Positions 13,801 to 22,918 of a stretch of DNA of 64,000 bases are shown piece after piece. The translations under genes were made by a program, and so were the position numbers. The first letter of the stretch is position 1, and every line of letters begins with the position of its first letter. This DNA comes from Amyelois transitella (Eukaryota; Arthropoda; Insecta; Lepidoptera; Pyralidae): NCBI RefSeq assembly GCF_032362555.1, contig NC_083525.1:5441501-5505500 (forward strand), written 5' to 3'. The notes beneath the pieces are model-generated. The model did not search any database. It was not told the origin of the DNA and was given only the letters and a program-made list of their open reading frames with translations.

Positions 13801-16800
13801 TCTACGAAAATAACAATTATAAATATTTACCTTATAAGAGATCAAATTACTTTGGTAGATGGAAGAAATCACATAATTTACTTACAAAAATCACATATCC
13901 AAGTGTCGAACTCTGGCCCAGCACAGTCATTATGTGCCCAGAGCTGACACATTAAACATCTTACCCACAGTTCTCCTGCTGCGTTTTCTGAAAAAAATTC
14001 CTGACAAAACATACACGCTGCATCGGCAGTATCAGGAGCCTCTCTTCCTATAGGGGCATCTGGTTCACTATCTGAATCAAATTGGAGATATTCTTCACTT
14101 ACACTTTCTTCCTTGGTCTTGGCTTACTTATTTCTAAACTTCTTTTGCTTGGGTTACTTATCTTTTGTTTTATTTTCTTTTTCAATTTTCTTCCTACTTG
14201 TTGCAATAAGGCCATTTTTATATGGAGACAAAGTTATGACCGAAGCCACAGCAGCCCATATTTAGGACCATAGTAATAGCCCATATTCGAAATTCTTAAC
14301 TAAAATAAATTTGATCTTGTACTTTACAAATCATATATAGCAAGCAATAAATCGACCGAAAATCATAAAATTAAACTTATATTTTGCAATAAAACACATG
14401 GTTAGAGTATTTAGACCTAATTTTCTTTGATTAAACAACACATTGATACGAACCTCAGAAAACTTTTCGACAGCAACAACACAAGAACAGCTGACAATGG
14501 CGACAGCTCGCGCGCGATTGACGAGAGCGAGTGAGTGCGATGTCAAAGCGAATGAATGCGATGGACGATCGTCATTTGTTGTGTCATTCGACTGTAGGTT
14601 TTCGAGAATTGTTACTAGCCCATATTAAAGCACTAGCCCACATTTAGTTACTTTCCTCTATCAATGTATATTTTATATTCAACGGACAATAATAAGATAT
14701 CCAGGTACGTAGTATGTTATAGATCTAATTACCTAATACTTAGTCCCTTTTATCATTCGCATATAAAATTTGTTGGTAATATGTAACCACGCCTCCCCAA
14801 CTTTGTTGTCACGCAGCTAAACACAAGATAGACGCGTGATAAAAAAATTGATTAGATATTATACGTCATCGTTAATTTTTTAAATTTTGTTGAAGATAAT
14901 GTTTATCTCGTTGTAATTAATAAGTTTTTGAAACACAATTATGTATAAGAATAGTGTCCAGCAGATACCACTCTATATTTTAACGTAGAAGATTTACTAT
15001 GCACTTTCTTCTTTTCATAACGTAGAAGATTTAGGTACTATGCACTTTCTGTGAATGTTGTACCTAAATAGTTTCCCCATAAATGATATAGATCACCCGT
15101 GTCTATAGCAACAACCACGATACAAGCGGAATTCCATCTATTTCAGGGTCACAGTCGCTCTCCAATTCATGGGACTACCTGATTTACCCCACTCCTGGAT
15201 CGTGGCCAAAGGTAGACTGAATTCCACACTACTGTTAATAAAGGCTATTCAATGTTAGCCGCTTTTGAATAATACTCTTTGGCCGCTTTGGAAATGCGCT
15301 TGGGAGTGATTGCAATTTATGTTATTGAGCTCTTGACACTAACACTGAATAAAAAAATTGCGGCTTGCTACATCCAGTTGTGAAACTTATAGTCTAATGA
15401 CAGAAAATAACAAATTGCATTTAGGTATGCAATAATGGTGTTTTTTGTTTCCTGGGTTATACCTGCGTATACGCATCATACAGTTAAACTATTAATTTTC
15501 ACCCCTAACTCCAAACGACGATGGTTTCACTTTAATAAACTGTGATAATTTAGAAATTAAGAAAAAAAATCACCTACATGAGCATCATGCGGCATCAAAT
15601 TCATGAAATGCTGCGTAACGTTCCACCTGAGGAAGTTATACCAGATGGTCCCCTGGAAGGTGTCTCCGCCGTTCAGGAGCACCGAGTCGGGCTCCGCCTC
15701 TAGAGCTTCATTGACGGCCGTGTACAGCCGCGCGAAGCCCCCGATGCATGCTTCGCCGGGATTGCAAATGGCGCCAGTAGGACTCACTTCATCGAAGCTA
15801 GACAATGGAATTAATAGTATCTAAAGCATAGCTCATTATAATTCATATTTAAAAAAAACAGGAATATATAACATAAATTTGCCCGCAGTTCCAGCCTTGT
15901 TAAAGTTCTCGTTTTTGTTGGAATTTCCACGTAGTTTGCTATGTTTTTCCTCAGATAATTCACACAAATGAAAAAAAATGAAAAAAATGAAAAAAAAAAA
16001 TGAAAAAAAATCTTTATTTCTTCAACATACATTGTTTTATAAAAACTAGTTGATGAAGTCTCCTTTTAAGCATGCATAACACGCCTGTGCCAGGAGACTC
16101 CGCTCTTCCTTAGCACTATTATCATAACATAAAGAAATATAATCATCATTTATAAAAAAAGAAGAAAAGAGAATATACATACATAAACATACATACACAT
16201 ACATGCACAATACTTACATATAAATTATATATACATATATATATATATATATACAGTTACATACATATACATTACTAATTATTGTAATAGTCACTTTAAA
16301 TCGTCTTTTCCAATAAATTTTCCACTTCAACATAACTTAAATTTTGTAACCAGTTTATAATTATTGATTTACATTCGTATGGAGTTTTATCACTTATATT
16401 GATTTGTTTATCTATCTTATTATACAAATATGCTGAGCGTTTTTCAAACTGAACTCTTGCAAATGCCGTATTGATAACAGGAACCGCTACCGCATTCATT
16501 TTTCTCCTTCTAGCTTCAACATTCGGGTTATAAGAGACGGATTTATGTTTTTTTAAGATTAAGTTAATAATGTATAATTTTCGGACCGACAATATTTTAC
16601 TCACTGAATATAATTCATGTGTTGGGAATGTCCTTTTTTTAAAATACATTACTTTGAGCAGACTTCGCTGAGCTCTTTCTACATCCAGAAAACGAGTCTT
16701 AAGGGCACCGCCCCAGACTGGGATGCAGTAAGAAATGATTGATTGGACCAAAGAAATGTAAATATAGTTAAGTATATTCTTAGAGCCATTGGTGTTAGAA

Positions 16801-19800
16801 CCTTTGCCCGGGGCGATATATCTCAGGTTCTTAAATATCCATATAAATTTACGTATCCTAGATGCCAACTGTTCTACTTGAGGATACCATGACAATCTTT
16901 GGTCCAGGATCACACCTAAGTATTTTGTCTGACTTACTTTCTTAATAGATGGACAATTACAACATTCAATTGTCGGATTTTGACATGTATGAATTTGCAT
17001 AGAGAAATCTAGTGACGGTTGAGTATTTTTATAAATACTGAAACACATGAAATTAGTTTTTTCTGTATTAAGGGTAAGCAAGTTATTTTTAAGCCATGTC
17101 GCGATCCGGGACACACCCCGCTCCGCATTTCTCTTTATATCAGTCCACGTTGACCCAGTGAAGACAATTGATGTGTCATCAGCATACGAAAATAGTTTGG
17201 CCCCATCAAGAGTCAGGTTGCAAAGATCGTTTATATAAACGAGAAACAGGGTAGGTCCCAGAACACTACCTTGTGGTACGCCACATGTCACATCAACATC
17301 ATCACTCACCGTCTGCCCTAATTTAACTTGTTGCTTACGATTAGTTAAATAATCCCTAAAGATTGCCAATTGAGTATTCCTTATACCAATTATTTCCAAT
17401 TTACGTAATAGGATAGAGACAGAGACAGTATCAAAGGCCTTCTTTAAGTCTAAAAATATTGACATACACTTCTTCCCATTATCCAGTTGCTTAGTAATTA
17501 GAGTGGTTATAGATGTAACTGCATCCTCCGTTGAGATACCATGCCTAAAACCAAATTGGTTTGAAGATAATATATTATATGTCTCAAAGTATTTCAATAG
17601 TCTAGAATTGAGCAGTTTTTCTAGTATTTTAGCCAAAACAGGAAGAACGGATATAGGTCTGTAGTTGTTAATGTTGTCTCTGTCCCCATTCTTGAAGATA
17701 GGCGTTATCACGGATTTTTTTAGTAAATTTGGAAATATTCCCTTTTTGAAGCAGAGGTTGGCCAGGTGTGTTACTATTGGTATGATTTCGTTTTTTACAT
17801 ATTTAAGATAAGCCGTAGTTATGTTGTCCCAACCTGGGGCACTATCCGATTTTAAATTCATTATTATACTATTAACTTCCTAAAACTTGAAAGACCCTGC
17901 CTTCACAAGGTCACGAGCCAGAAAGTGAAGGCGGGAGGCACGGGGGGTAAGGTGTTCAGAAATAAATATTGGTGTATCTTCTGCCGTTCGGTGGCCTATA
18001 TGCTTTGCGCATAATTTTGTTTTATGCTTCACGTTAAAAGCTTTACAGAGTTTTAATGTATCGTTTTTTATAATTGTAGATGTCGTCTCCACGATTATAG
18101 GTGTATTCCTTGTTTCTTCCTTTCTCCCCCGGATGCGATAAATATCCTTGATGTCTCTCTTATTAATTTCTCCTCCAATGTTTTTTGACAGAGTTAAAAC
18201 CATGTCAATGAGGTCCTCCTTTGACTCGTTGTTCTTTTTTGGGACATTCTTTAACTCCAAATTTGACTTACGATTATCCCTTTGCATGTCTTCGATTTTA
18301 TTTTCTAAAATAGTTATTAGTTTTTTATCTTCTATTTTTTGAGCTTCTAGTTTTTCTAATTTCTGCTTGAGCTCCTCATTTTGCGCCGATAAAAATGACA
18401 CCGAGTTTTCAATATTACGGTTTGATTGTTGAATCTCTTTTAAAATAGCAGCATTTCGTTTAAACTCCTTCTCTTGGTTTTCCGTCAATTTCATAATCAT
18501 CTCTTTCATTTCTGTATAGCCTTCACTCCGGTCGTCTTTCCATTTTCTCTTTTGCCTGGCATTAACAAAATTTGGTGTTGTAGTTTGATCCTGTACACGG
18601 TTTATTTCGGAGTCTGAGAGTGATTGGTCTAATGCCATGTTAGTCGAGTATATCACCTGTTTAATTGTTTCTTATAAGACCAAAACACAAAGGCTAAGTT
18701 ATAAATTCTATTTCTATTACTTACAAGTAATAAGGAGGCTCCAAAATAAGTAAATCCTTTATAGAAGACCACCCGAAGTATGTGCTTGTAGGTTTAAATC
18801 ACTTAACAGATCACTTGTTTACTTGATAAACACTCGCAATTTATTAGAACAAACGGGCAACGCGTAGCTAAGCGTCCTCGTAGCAGTACATAAAGGCGTC
18901 CTTGTCGTAGACTCGTAGTACTGGGTCGTAGCTCATGCGTCACAGCGTCAGTCGTAAAACTTCGGAAGTACTCGGCCGTCCGCGTCCGCGCACGAGGTGA
19001 GATAAAAATAGCAGGTCTTTTTCTTGCGGGGGTGGGGTTGCGGTAACCGCGCTCGCTTTAACGTGCCGTGGACTTCGACCCGCCGCGGATGAAGCAGCTT
19101 TTAAGTTTATGCGTCGTATGTGCAATTTGTACTTATATGGGATTATTGCACTAATTTGAATGATATTAGATGCGTAATTCGTGTAAACACAATTTATTAT
19201 TTTAGTAATTAACGGATAACACGTCTAGCTTGCTCAGAATATCGGACGAAAGAGGACTAATGACTGAATTACAAATCTCATCTAAATCGGTCCAGCTTAA
19301 TCGACTAACCCTATTGTATATAAAAACAATGGACAGTATGTATGTATGTAGTGCCGTGTGGTTCCCGGCACTATTACAAAAAAGAATAGGACCACTCCAT
19401 CTCTTTCCCATGGATGTCGTAAAAGGCGACTAAGGGATAGGCTTATAAACTTAGGATTCCTCTTTTAGGCGATGGGCTAGCAACCTGTCACTATTTGAAT
19501 CTCGGTTCTATCATTAAGCCAAATAGCTGAACGTGGCCATTCAGTCTTTTCAAGACTGTTGGCTCTGTCTACCCCGCAAGGGATATAGACGTGATCATAT
19601 GTATGTATGTATGTATGACAGTATGTATATGAATCTAATAAACTGGAAAATACTGCAAAGGTTCCGGACGTCAGACGGGAGTCGCTTCTTGTAAAACCTG
19701 ACTCACCCAATCTAGGATCCATGGTCAAAGTTATGCCCCGGGCTTCTCTCCAGAGAGGTGAGGATTCTTATCATTCTAGAATAATAAGCAGGGCAAGAAA

Positions 19801-19935
19801 ATCATAAACATAAAATAAAAACAATACTTACTGAGCATGAAAATCATTGTAATGCACTATATTTAGCTCGAATAAACCATCTTCATTTTCAGCCAAAACC
19901 AGCGCTACAAATAACAGATACACAAAATTTCGCAT
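4846..19935 (-). CDS. Secreted 5'-nucleotidase / apyrase-type ectonucleotidase (11 exons, complete)
   Basis: Exons in reading order are 19935-19832, 15797-15578, 13448-13257, 12576-12446, 12160-12016, 11619-11493, 11200-11046, 10654-10564, 5866-5708, 5349-5183 and 4971-4846. They sum to 1617 bases and encode 538 residues plus TGA, with all phases agreeing. Residues 1-16 are a signal peptide. The metallophosphoesterase domain shows NDFHAH (D31, H33), NGGDTFQG (D80), GNHEFDHG (N112, H113), SHVG (H209) and GAHSH (H233, H235), which is the full two-metal set. The C-terminal substrate domain shows INAGGLRN (N377, R382), MPFENF (F401) and NYIGDGGGGY (488-496). The family hydrolyses extracellular AMP, or ATP/ADP in apyrases. 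The tail ends DGRIQIVF with no hydrophobic GPI signal, so a secreted form is likely. The Asp normally in GGDGF is Gly here (G494). Introns hold several transposons. AMP versus ATP preference cannot be read from sequence. Confidence 0.93.
5916..6864 (-). mobile_element. Mariner transposon with internal deletion
   Basis: It has inverted ends: CGAGGTGTGTTCAAAAAGTA at 5916 and its reverse complement ending at 6864, flanked by TA on both sides. It is 949 bases long, against about 1.3 kb for intact mariners. It sits in intron 8 of the 5'-nucleotidase, in gene orientation. Confidence 0.93.
5970..6658 (-). pseudogene. Broken mariner transposase
   Basis: The N-terminal part starts MDQRTCIKFCVKNEIKCADA at 6658 and keeps the helix-turn-helix region and a GRPSTSTTDEK linker. 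A frameshift follows near 6430. The second frame runs NRRITVREVAED and then jumps straight to NKEYYLQVMRNL, continuing through LHHDNAPAHTS and YSPDLAPCDFFLFPKLK to YFEGDKINIHE. The jump removes roughly 120 residues, including the first catalytic Asp (the TGDETW motif). The second and third Asp of the D,D34D triad remain. It cannot encode an active enzyme. Confidence 0.92.
7143..10506 (-). mobile_element. Apparently complete RTE-type LINE with target-site duplication
   Basis: The element spans 7153-10496 (3344 bases), bounded by a perfect 10-base direct repeat CATTTTTCAT at 7143-7152 and 10497-10506. In sense orientation it begins AACTTGGGATTCCTCTTT and ends GAGGCGTGATTTTATGTATG plus short ATGT repeats instead of poly(A), as RTE elements do. 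It contains one uninterrupted open reading frame. It lies in intron 8 of the 5'-nucleotidase, in gene orientation. Confidence 0.9.
7181..10291 (-). CDS. RTE endonuclease-reverse transcriptase (1036 aa, uninterrupted)
   Basis: This single frame encodes the protein that nicks target DNA and copies LINE RNA. The apurinic-type endonuclease occupies about residues 35-280, with N40, E68 (VNETK), D181/N183 (LGDFNGW) and SDH at 273-275. The reverse transcriptase lies at about 575-800: LYKGKGSQLDCKNYRGISLL, DLEKAYD (663-669), GVRQGC and YADD (761-764). A C-terminal region follows with GRPRRTYLDQI and a final short basic tail. All catalytic residues I can identify are present and there is no stop or frameshift. 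About 200 bases precede the start codon within the element. The MDANFLKEH start is the first ATG of the frame; a later start near the endonuclease is possible. Clade assignment to RTE rests on the single frame, domain order and short-repeat 3' tail. Confidence 0.9.
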   Translation of the reverse strand: MDANFLKEHLNGGDGVRTPSRLVPGGSGMRSAESRFATMNVRGGMKDKIEEVCQMMDERRLDVLCVNETKRKGCDATQHGPYTAYWSGISSTSRGCQGVGLILSARMAECVNEYECVSPRLLWIRLKVGITRIFVLGVYAPWDVGSRGTTSAKSENEEFWNSVREVLKVTKPNEKIIMLGDFNGWVGVKRDGYEKVLGAFGDEKVNDNGRSVLEICLEWDLFVSNSMFQHKEIHTYTRVEGILKSMIDFVIVDERLKNKVLDTRAYRGAGIDSDHLLVISRIRGIFNRWRHRVREQTSALERVKVENLQDMDVGKKYINRLKDEFEDLEEMSDIEDGWKEFKERIVKVAVEVCGVSRRRKGKNHKNAWMSKDVQELVRLKKKAWLDLLAAKANLRMQEVIDEDVNEARKEYKKMKDLVKKAVIRKKEEYKEDFDKRLSEDFQSNLKVFWKSVRSARGNTITRELTRIRCQDGSVVKGEECVLKIWKDYFESLFEKKEGNKKDFCYSEEKENEMEGEIEMFEIVEALKSMKAGKAAGCDRVSVEMLKAGKGVVASQLYCLCNLCWRSGRVPKDWCKAVIVPLYKGKGSQLDCKNYRGISLLSVVGKLYAKVLINRVRNETDDKIWDAQAGFRKGMGCTDQVFSLRCIAEKFLAKSQKVYCTFVDLEKAYDRVERNELWSALSMHGVSSLLIRALKSLYEDSSACVRINGAHTEWFKIEKGVRQGCVASPWLFNLFMDSCLTDLKESKSGLRMNELLVKCLLYADDQVILASSAEELQEMVNCMHEALKEKGMKVNVSKTKTLVFEMEKEMTACNILIGGEKVEQVKEFVYLGSKFTSDGKYDSDIERRVNAGNMVNGALHAFMSSQKLSKKARLAVHRGVLVPTLMYGSESWVWQKKHESRINAVEMRALRSMMGVKLSDRIRNSVIRECCDVKEDVVTGIEKGMLRWFGHVERMNESRLTKQIYKESVEGKVGVGRPRRTYLDQIKDVLVKGQVKSTRNRRACMKRVMKVDEAKEVCRDRGKWKEVVSAYPSGKEA
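11830..11926 (+). repeat. RTE LINE 3' end fragment
   Basis: GAAACGAAAGAAGTATACAG, AGATCGTG, CATCTCCGGGAAAGAGGC and TTTTATAC match the 3' end of the complete RTE element in sense orientation. It lies in an intron of the 5'-nucleotidase, antisense to the gene. Confidence 0.7.
13150..13256 (-). repeat. Partial duplications of 5'-nucleotidase exon 3 sequence in the adjoining intron
   Basis: The block ACTTACGACTCTAA at the exon 3 donor (13251-13264) also occurs at 13151-13164. The exon's GGCGCCCAGCATTGTGG (13363-13379) recurs as GGCGCCCATCATTGTGG near 13180 and as GCACCCAGCATTGTG near 13220. These are short non-coding copies just downstream of the exon in gene sense. Confidence 0.75.
13556..14658 (-). 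mobile_element. Pogo/Tigger-like DNA transposon remnant with terminal inverted repeats
   Basis: Its ends are GAGGAAAGTAACCAAATATG at 13556 and the inverted GAGGAAAGTAACTAAATGTG ending at 14658, each flanked by TA. The 1103-base element contains the motif TATGGGCT or close variants about six times: near 13573, 13771, 14250, 14278, 14618 and 14634. A zinc-finger coding remnant lies inside. The element is in intron 2 of the 5'-nucleotidase. Confidence 0.82.
13885..14112 (-). pseudogene. Remnant of PHD-like zinc finger from a DDE transposase C-terminus
   Basis: The minus strand reads an acidic segment (EEYLQFDSDSEPDAP), then Cys-x2-Cys (CMFC), Cys-x2-Cys (CLMC), LWAHNDCAG and CDFC before a stop. 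This treble-cleft pattern ends many insect pogo-type transposases. A frameshift near 14112 separates it from a lysine-rich upstream frame that reads MALLQQVGRKLKKK. The DDE catalytic core is absent. The family call is from pattern only. Confidence 0.65.
16296..17861 (-). CDS. LINE reverse transcriptase, endonuclease part missing (521 aa)
   Basis: The frame starts with NLKSDSAPGWDNI, the usual lead-in to the reverse transcriptase. It contains KNGDRDNINNYRPISVL, FLDLKKAFDTV (catalytic Asp near 138), GVPQGSVLGP (194-203), SYADD (225-229) and a long C-terminal domain. All reverse transcriptase core motifs are intact. No endonuclease residues precede it, so the protein is not a full ORF2. The first ATG is probably not a natural start. 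Confidence 0.85.
   Translation of the reverse strand: MNLKSDSAPGWDNITTAYLKYVKNEIIPIVTHLANLCFKKGIFPNLLKKSVITPIFKNGDRDNINNYRPISVLPVLAKILEKLLNSRLLKYFETYNILSSNQFGFRHGISTEDAVTSITTLITKQLDNGKKCMSIFLDLKKAFDTVSVSILLRKLEIIGIRNTQLAIFRDYLTNRKQQVKLGQTVSDDVDVTCGVPQGSVLGPTLFLVYINDLCNLTLDGAKLFSYADDTSIVFTGSTWTDIKRNAERGVSRIATWLKNNLLTLNTEKTNFMCFSIYKNTQPSLDFSMQIHTCQNPTIECCNCPSIKKVSQTKYLGVILDQRLSWYPQVEQLASRIRKFIWIFKNLRYIAPGKGSNTNGSKNILNYIYISLVQSIISYCIPVWGGALKTRFLDVERAQRSLLKVMYFKKRTFPTHELYSVSKILSVRKLYIINLILKKHKSVSYNPNVEARRRKMNAVAVPVINTAFARVQFEKRSAYLYNKIDKQINISDKTPYECKSIIINWLQNLSYVEVENLLEKTI
17880..18656 (-). CDS. LINE ORF1-like nucleic-acid binding protein (258 aa)
   Basis: A basic N-terminal part (RQKRKWKDD) precedes a long predicted coiled coil at about residues 50-135, rich in E, K, L and N. 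An RRM-like or C-terminal ORF1 domain follows with LELKNVPKKNNES, DIYRIRGRKE and APIFISEHLTPRASRLHFLA-like segments. It matches ORF1 proteins that precede CR1-type reverse transcriptases in moths. It ends GSFKF and a stop, directly adjoining the reverse transcriptase frame. Confidence 0.7.
   Translation of the reverse strand: MIYSTNMALDQSLSDSEINRVQDQTTTPNFVNARQKRKWKDDRSEGYTEMKEMIMKLTENQEKEFKRNAAILKEIQQSNRNIENSVSFLSAQNEELKQKLEKLEAQKIEDKKLITILENKIEDMQRDNRKSNLELKNVPKKNNESKEDLIDMVLTLSKNIGGEINKRDIKDIYRIRGRKEETRNTPIIVETTSTIIKNDTLKLCKAFNVKHKTKLCAKHIGHRTAEDTPIFISEHLTPRASRLHFLARDLVKAGSFKF
19332..19628 (+). repeat. SINE-A, full length with 12-base target-site duplication
   Basis: The body runs from 19352 (GTGCCGTGTGGTTCCCGGCAC) to an ATGT tail ending near 19616. 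GACAGTATGTAT is repeated at 19332-19343 and 19617-19628. It lies in intron 1 of the 5'-nucleotidase, antisense to the gene. Confidence 0.88.
19645..19800 (+). repeat. Interspersed repeat (LINE 3' end type), copy 1
   Basis: GGGAGTCGCTTC, CTCACCCAATCTAGGAT, GCCCCGGGCTTCTCTCCAGA and a downstream A-rich end are shared with 59618-59770. The order of blocks suggests the 3' end of a LINE family that I cannot name. Confidence 0.6.
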
Positions 19936-20689
19936 TTTGCGGCCCACCCCCGGTTTCAAACTAAAATTACTTCAAAAAGCTATTGGACTTATCGCTTAGA
20001 TTAAGCTAACATTGTACAGTCAACTCCAGATAAGCGAAGTCAATTTCAAAACATAACAGTGAATTCCATATGCCTATTCGGTATAGTTTGAAATACCGGT
20101 GACTGTACCAATACAGGGCCGAATTTCAGTTAGGTAATACACGATACTTTCTTCTGAATAATATACCTAAATGGCACTTATTTAAGTACTGAATGTCCTA
20201 ATCAGGAACAAAAATAATAAACATAAAGGGATCGTTTGTAGTGCGGTTTTCATCATAGTAGAATAGAGCAACTCCATAGATATCAAAGAACTAAGACTAA
20301 AGATCAATTTGTGCATAGGTGACTATCCCATAGGCATGAAGATTTTTTTTTAAACCAAAAACAATATTTTCTTAGACTCACTCTAAGTCTTCTAGGCACT
20401 TAAAAATAGGTCGTGCCAAAGACAAAATATTGCATTAAGAACTTAATTATTTTTAAAGTTAATTGTAAAAGTATCAGAGTTTGTCCCTGTAGTGATTAGG
20501 TATGTAGATGTCATTATAAATTAATAATCGATAAGATTTTTTATCAAAAACGTCCGAGTATATTAAATACTAATCAAACCTTGCTTATCGGATAAGATAT
20601 CATAAATACTTCAAATAAGTACTTGAACGGGTATTTGTCCTTCCGAATCAAAATAATAATAAAAGAAAATATGCAAGCTTGGGATTATT

Positions 20690-20830
20690 TTTTTGGGCGA
20701 TGGGTTTGGAACCTGTCATTATTTGAATCTTAATTCTATCATTAAAGTATATACTATATAAGTATATACTATTCAAGACATGTTGACTCTGTCTACCTCG
20801 CAAGGGATATAGACTTGACTTTATGTATGT
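20690..20830 (+). repeat. SINE-A fragment
   Basis: GGGCGATGGGTTTGGAACC, TCATTATTTGAATC, CAAGACATGTTGACTCTGTC and GGATATAGACTTGACTTTATG with an ATGT tail match the 3' half of SINE-A. Confidence 0.7.
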
Positions 20831-22663
20831 ATGTAAAAATACGCAACAAAGTTTGTATTATTATGTAGTTGGCTATGTGCGTGTAGGTCAAGATAATCGT
20901 AAAAACTTTGGCAGTTAAAATATACAGTGACAATAAATACACTGTTTGAAATAAAATCGCAATAAAATAACCTGTTTTCGTTACATATTATTTAATGGTT
21001 AAAACATTAAATATTAGTACACTGATATATTATTAAATGCATCACATAACGATGTAGTGTCGTGGTCGTCTAATAAGTACGTGAAATTCTACAATGCTAA
21101 AACAACTATAAGACATATTACAGAAGCAAATATAATAATTGCATAAAACCTTTCAGAGTCATTTTTCAATCGATAGAAAATACTTATCCCTTCATAAAAG
21201 GGTTCAGTGAAAAGATTGATTTTCATTCAGAAGTATTAATTTTGGCGGCAATATAACTAACATCACTAGAAGCTTAAATTAAACTTTACATAAAATTATG
21301 GAAAGTACTTACTTTTAACAATCATTGCAATCATTAAATGATTTTTGACCACAAAGGTATTATATTAAAAAGATATAGTCGAATACATATTCGTTTTATA
21401 CATATGTTTAGCACATTCAGAAATCTGAGATTATAACCTAGGTAATAGTGTCATAAGCAAGATAATTTTTATATTCCTAAAAGGCACTTCAATTTATTTT
21501 ATACGTATAACTACTATTAGACACATATTAAGAAACATTACAATAGTAAGTGTGAAAAATGAACTAACATAATTTTTAGGAATATTTTTATATTACCTCA
21601 TAAGGATAAAACATTGTAGTGAAAACACGATAAATATCAGAAAAAAGAAAGAATGTACAAAAATACAAAAATAGCCAAATAATTAAAACAACTTATCTAT
21701 TTGAATTTTTTGTCTTATAATAACTTAAAAAAACTTACTTTCTTTTTAACAAAATAATAACAAAGCGTTTTAAATTTAACATTTCAATAGATATAGAATT
21801 TAAAATACTGAAACGATAACAAACTATCACAATAATCAAAAACCAGGAATATGTGATGTTCTCAAACAAGACCTCAGTAGCCATTCTAATTTAGGTTTTT
21901 TTGAATGTCACTTACAAATATGTATACATCTTGTTGCGATCTACCAATCTTCTTCCTCCTGGCTTTTAGTCCCGGTTGTGTCCTCCGGTCCGACCTCGGT
22001 GATTAGGCTACTACTGTCTAGTAAATTTAACAATATCTAATCGCACATATTCCTTGTGGTTTTTTCCTGCACTCAAAAAGTCCCTTGAAAAAGAATGTTA
22101 AGCGCACGAAGTACAACATTAAAATATAAGGCTGTTCAAAAAGTAATGATAAAAATTCAACAAATAAAAGAATATCACTTACTATTTACGGGGTTACCTC
22201 TGGATCATTTATATTATTACTTTTTGAATAAATCTCGATTTTTTTTAATCCTACTAAACTATTCACAACTAAATGAAAAGCAATTTAATTTTACATCGAA
22301 AATGATCTAAACCTCAAACATATCAATATGTTGTTAACACGACAAGCTAAATTGAGCGCTATAATCATTTGCCATAACGCTCAATTCAGCTTTATTAGGG
22401 TTCAATCTTTAATTTTATTCGTATGTAACTTTGTGAGAATTAATAATAAAATTATTTTGAACTAATAATATTAAAAACCAAATCATCGAATGCTTAGATA
22501 AAAATAAAATAGATATTTAAGTTCCTTGATAAATAAATTTCATTTTAATTGATCACCAAATACACAATTTTTTTGATCTAAACGAGTCCTGTAATAATTG
22601 TTTTCAATTATAAAGGCAACCTGAATAAGAATTTTACCCTGACGTAAATACAATAGAATGACG

Positions 22664-22918
22664 ATGGTCTGTTCGGCGCAGTTGTCGGATTCTCGATTCT
22701 GAACCAGAAGGTGTCAGGTTCGATCCCTGGTAAGGTAGGGCCTTCCATCAGGAAAAAGAACTTTTATTAAATTGAGTCACCGGGATTATGGATGTATATC
22801 GTATATAAGTATTTTTTATAAAATATAGTTTCGTTTAATATCCCATAACGCAAGTCTCGAACTTACTTTGGGGCTATTTCAATCTGTATAATTTGTCTTG
22901 TTTACATTTATTTATTTA
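22664..22918 (+). repeat. tRNA-derived SINE-B
   Basis: The head holds TGGTCTGTTCGGCGCAGTTG (A-box region) and AGGTTCGATCCCTGGTA (B box). The body has ATAAGTATTTTTTATAAAATATAG and GCAAGTCTCGAAC, also present at 26851-27045 and partly at 32403-32545. The tail is TTTATTTATT-rich. It overlaps the likely CDC50 poly(A) region on the opposite strand. Confidence 0.8.

Larger units (their letters stand above)
15967..18660 (-). mobile_element. CR1/Jockey-like LINE, internally deleted
   Basis: An ORF1-like frame (17880-18656) is followed immediately by a reverse transcriptase frame (16296-17861). The 3' region ends in AATAAAG followed by repeats of ATTTTTTTTC down to about 15967, resembling the short tandem repeat tails of CR1-type LINEs. 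A GC-rich stretch upstream to about 19120 may be its 5' UTR, but I could not fix the 5' border. It lies in intron 1 of the 5'-nucleotidase, in gene orientation. Confidence 0.8.

Noticed and set aside
14443-14628. Arg/Ser-rich frame on the plus strand
   Set aside because: It lies inside the pogo-like element in a CG-rich repeat patch, with no similarity or conserved start.
16150-16260. ACAT/ATAT microsatellite as a regulatory array
   Set aside because: It lies in the 3' untranslated end of the CR1-like LINE and shows simple slippage repeats only.
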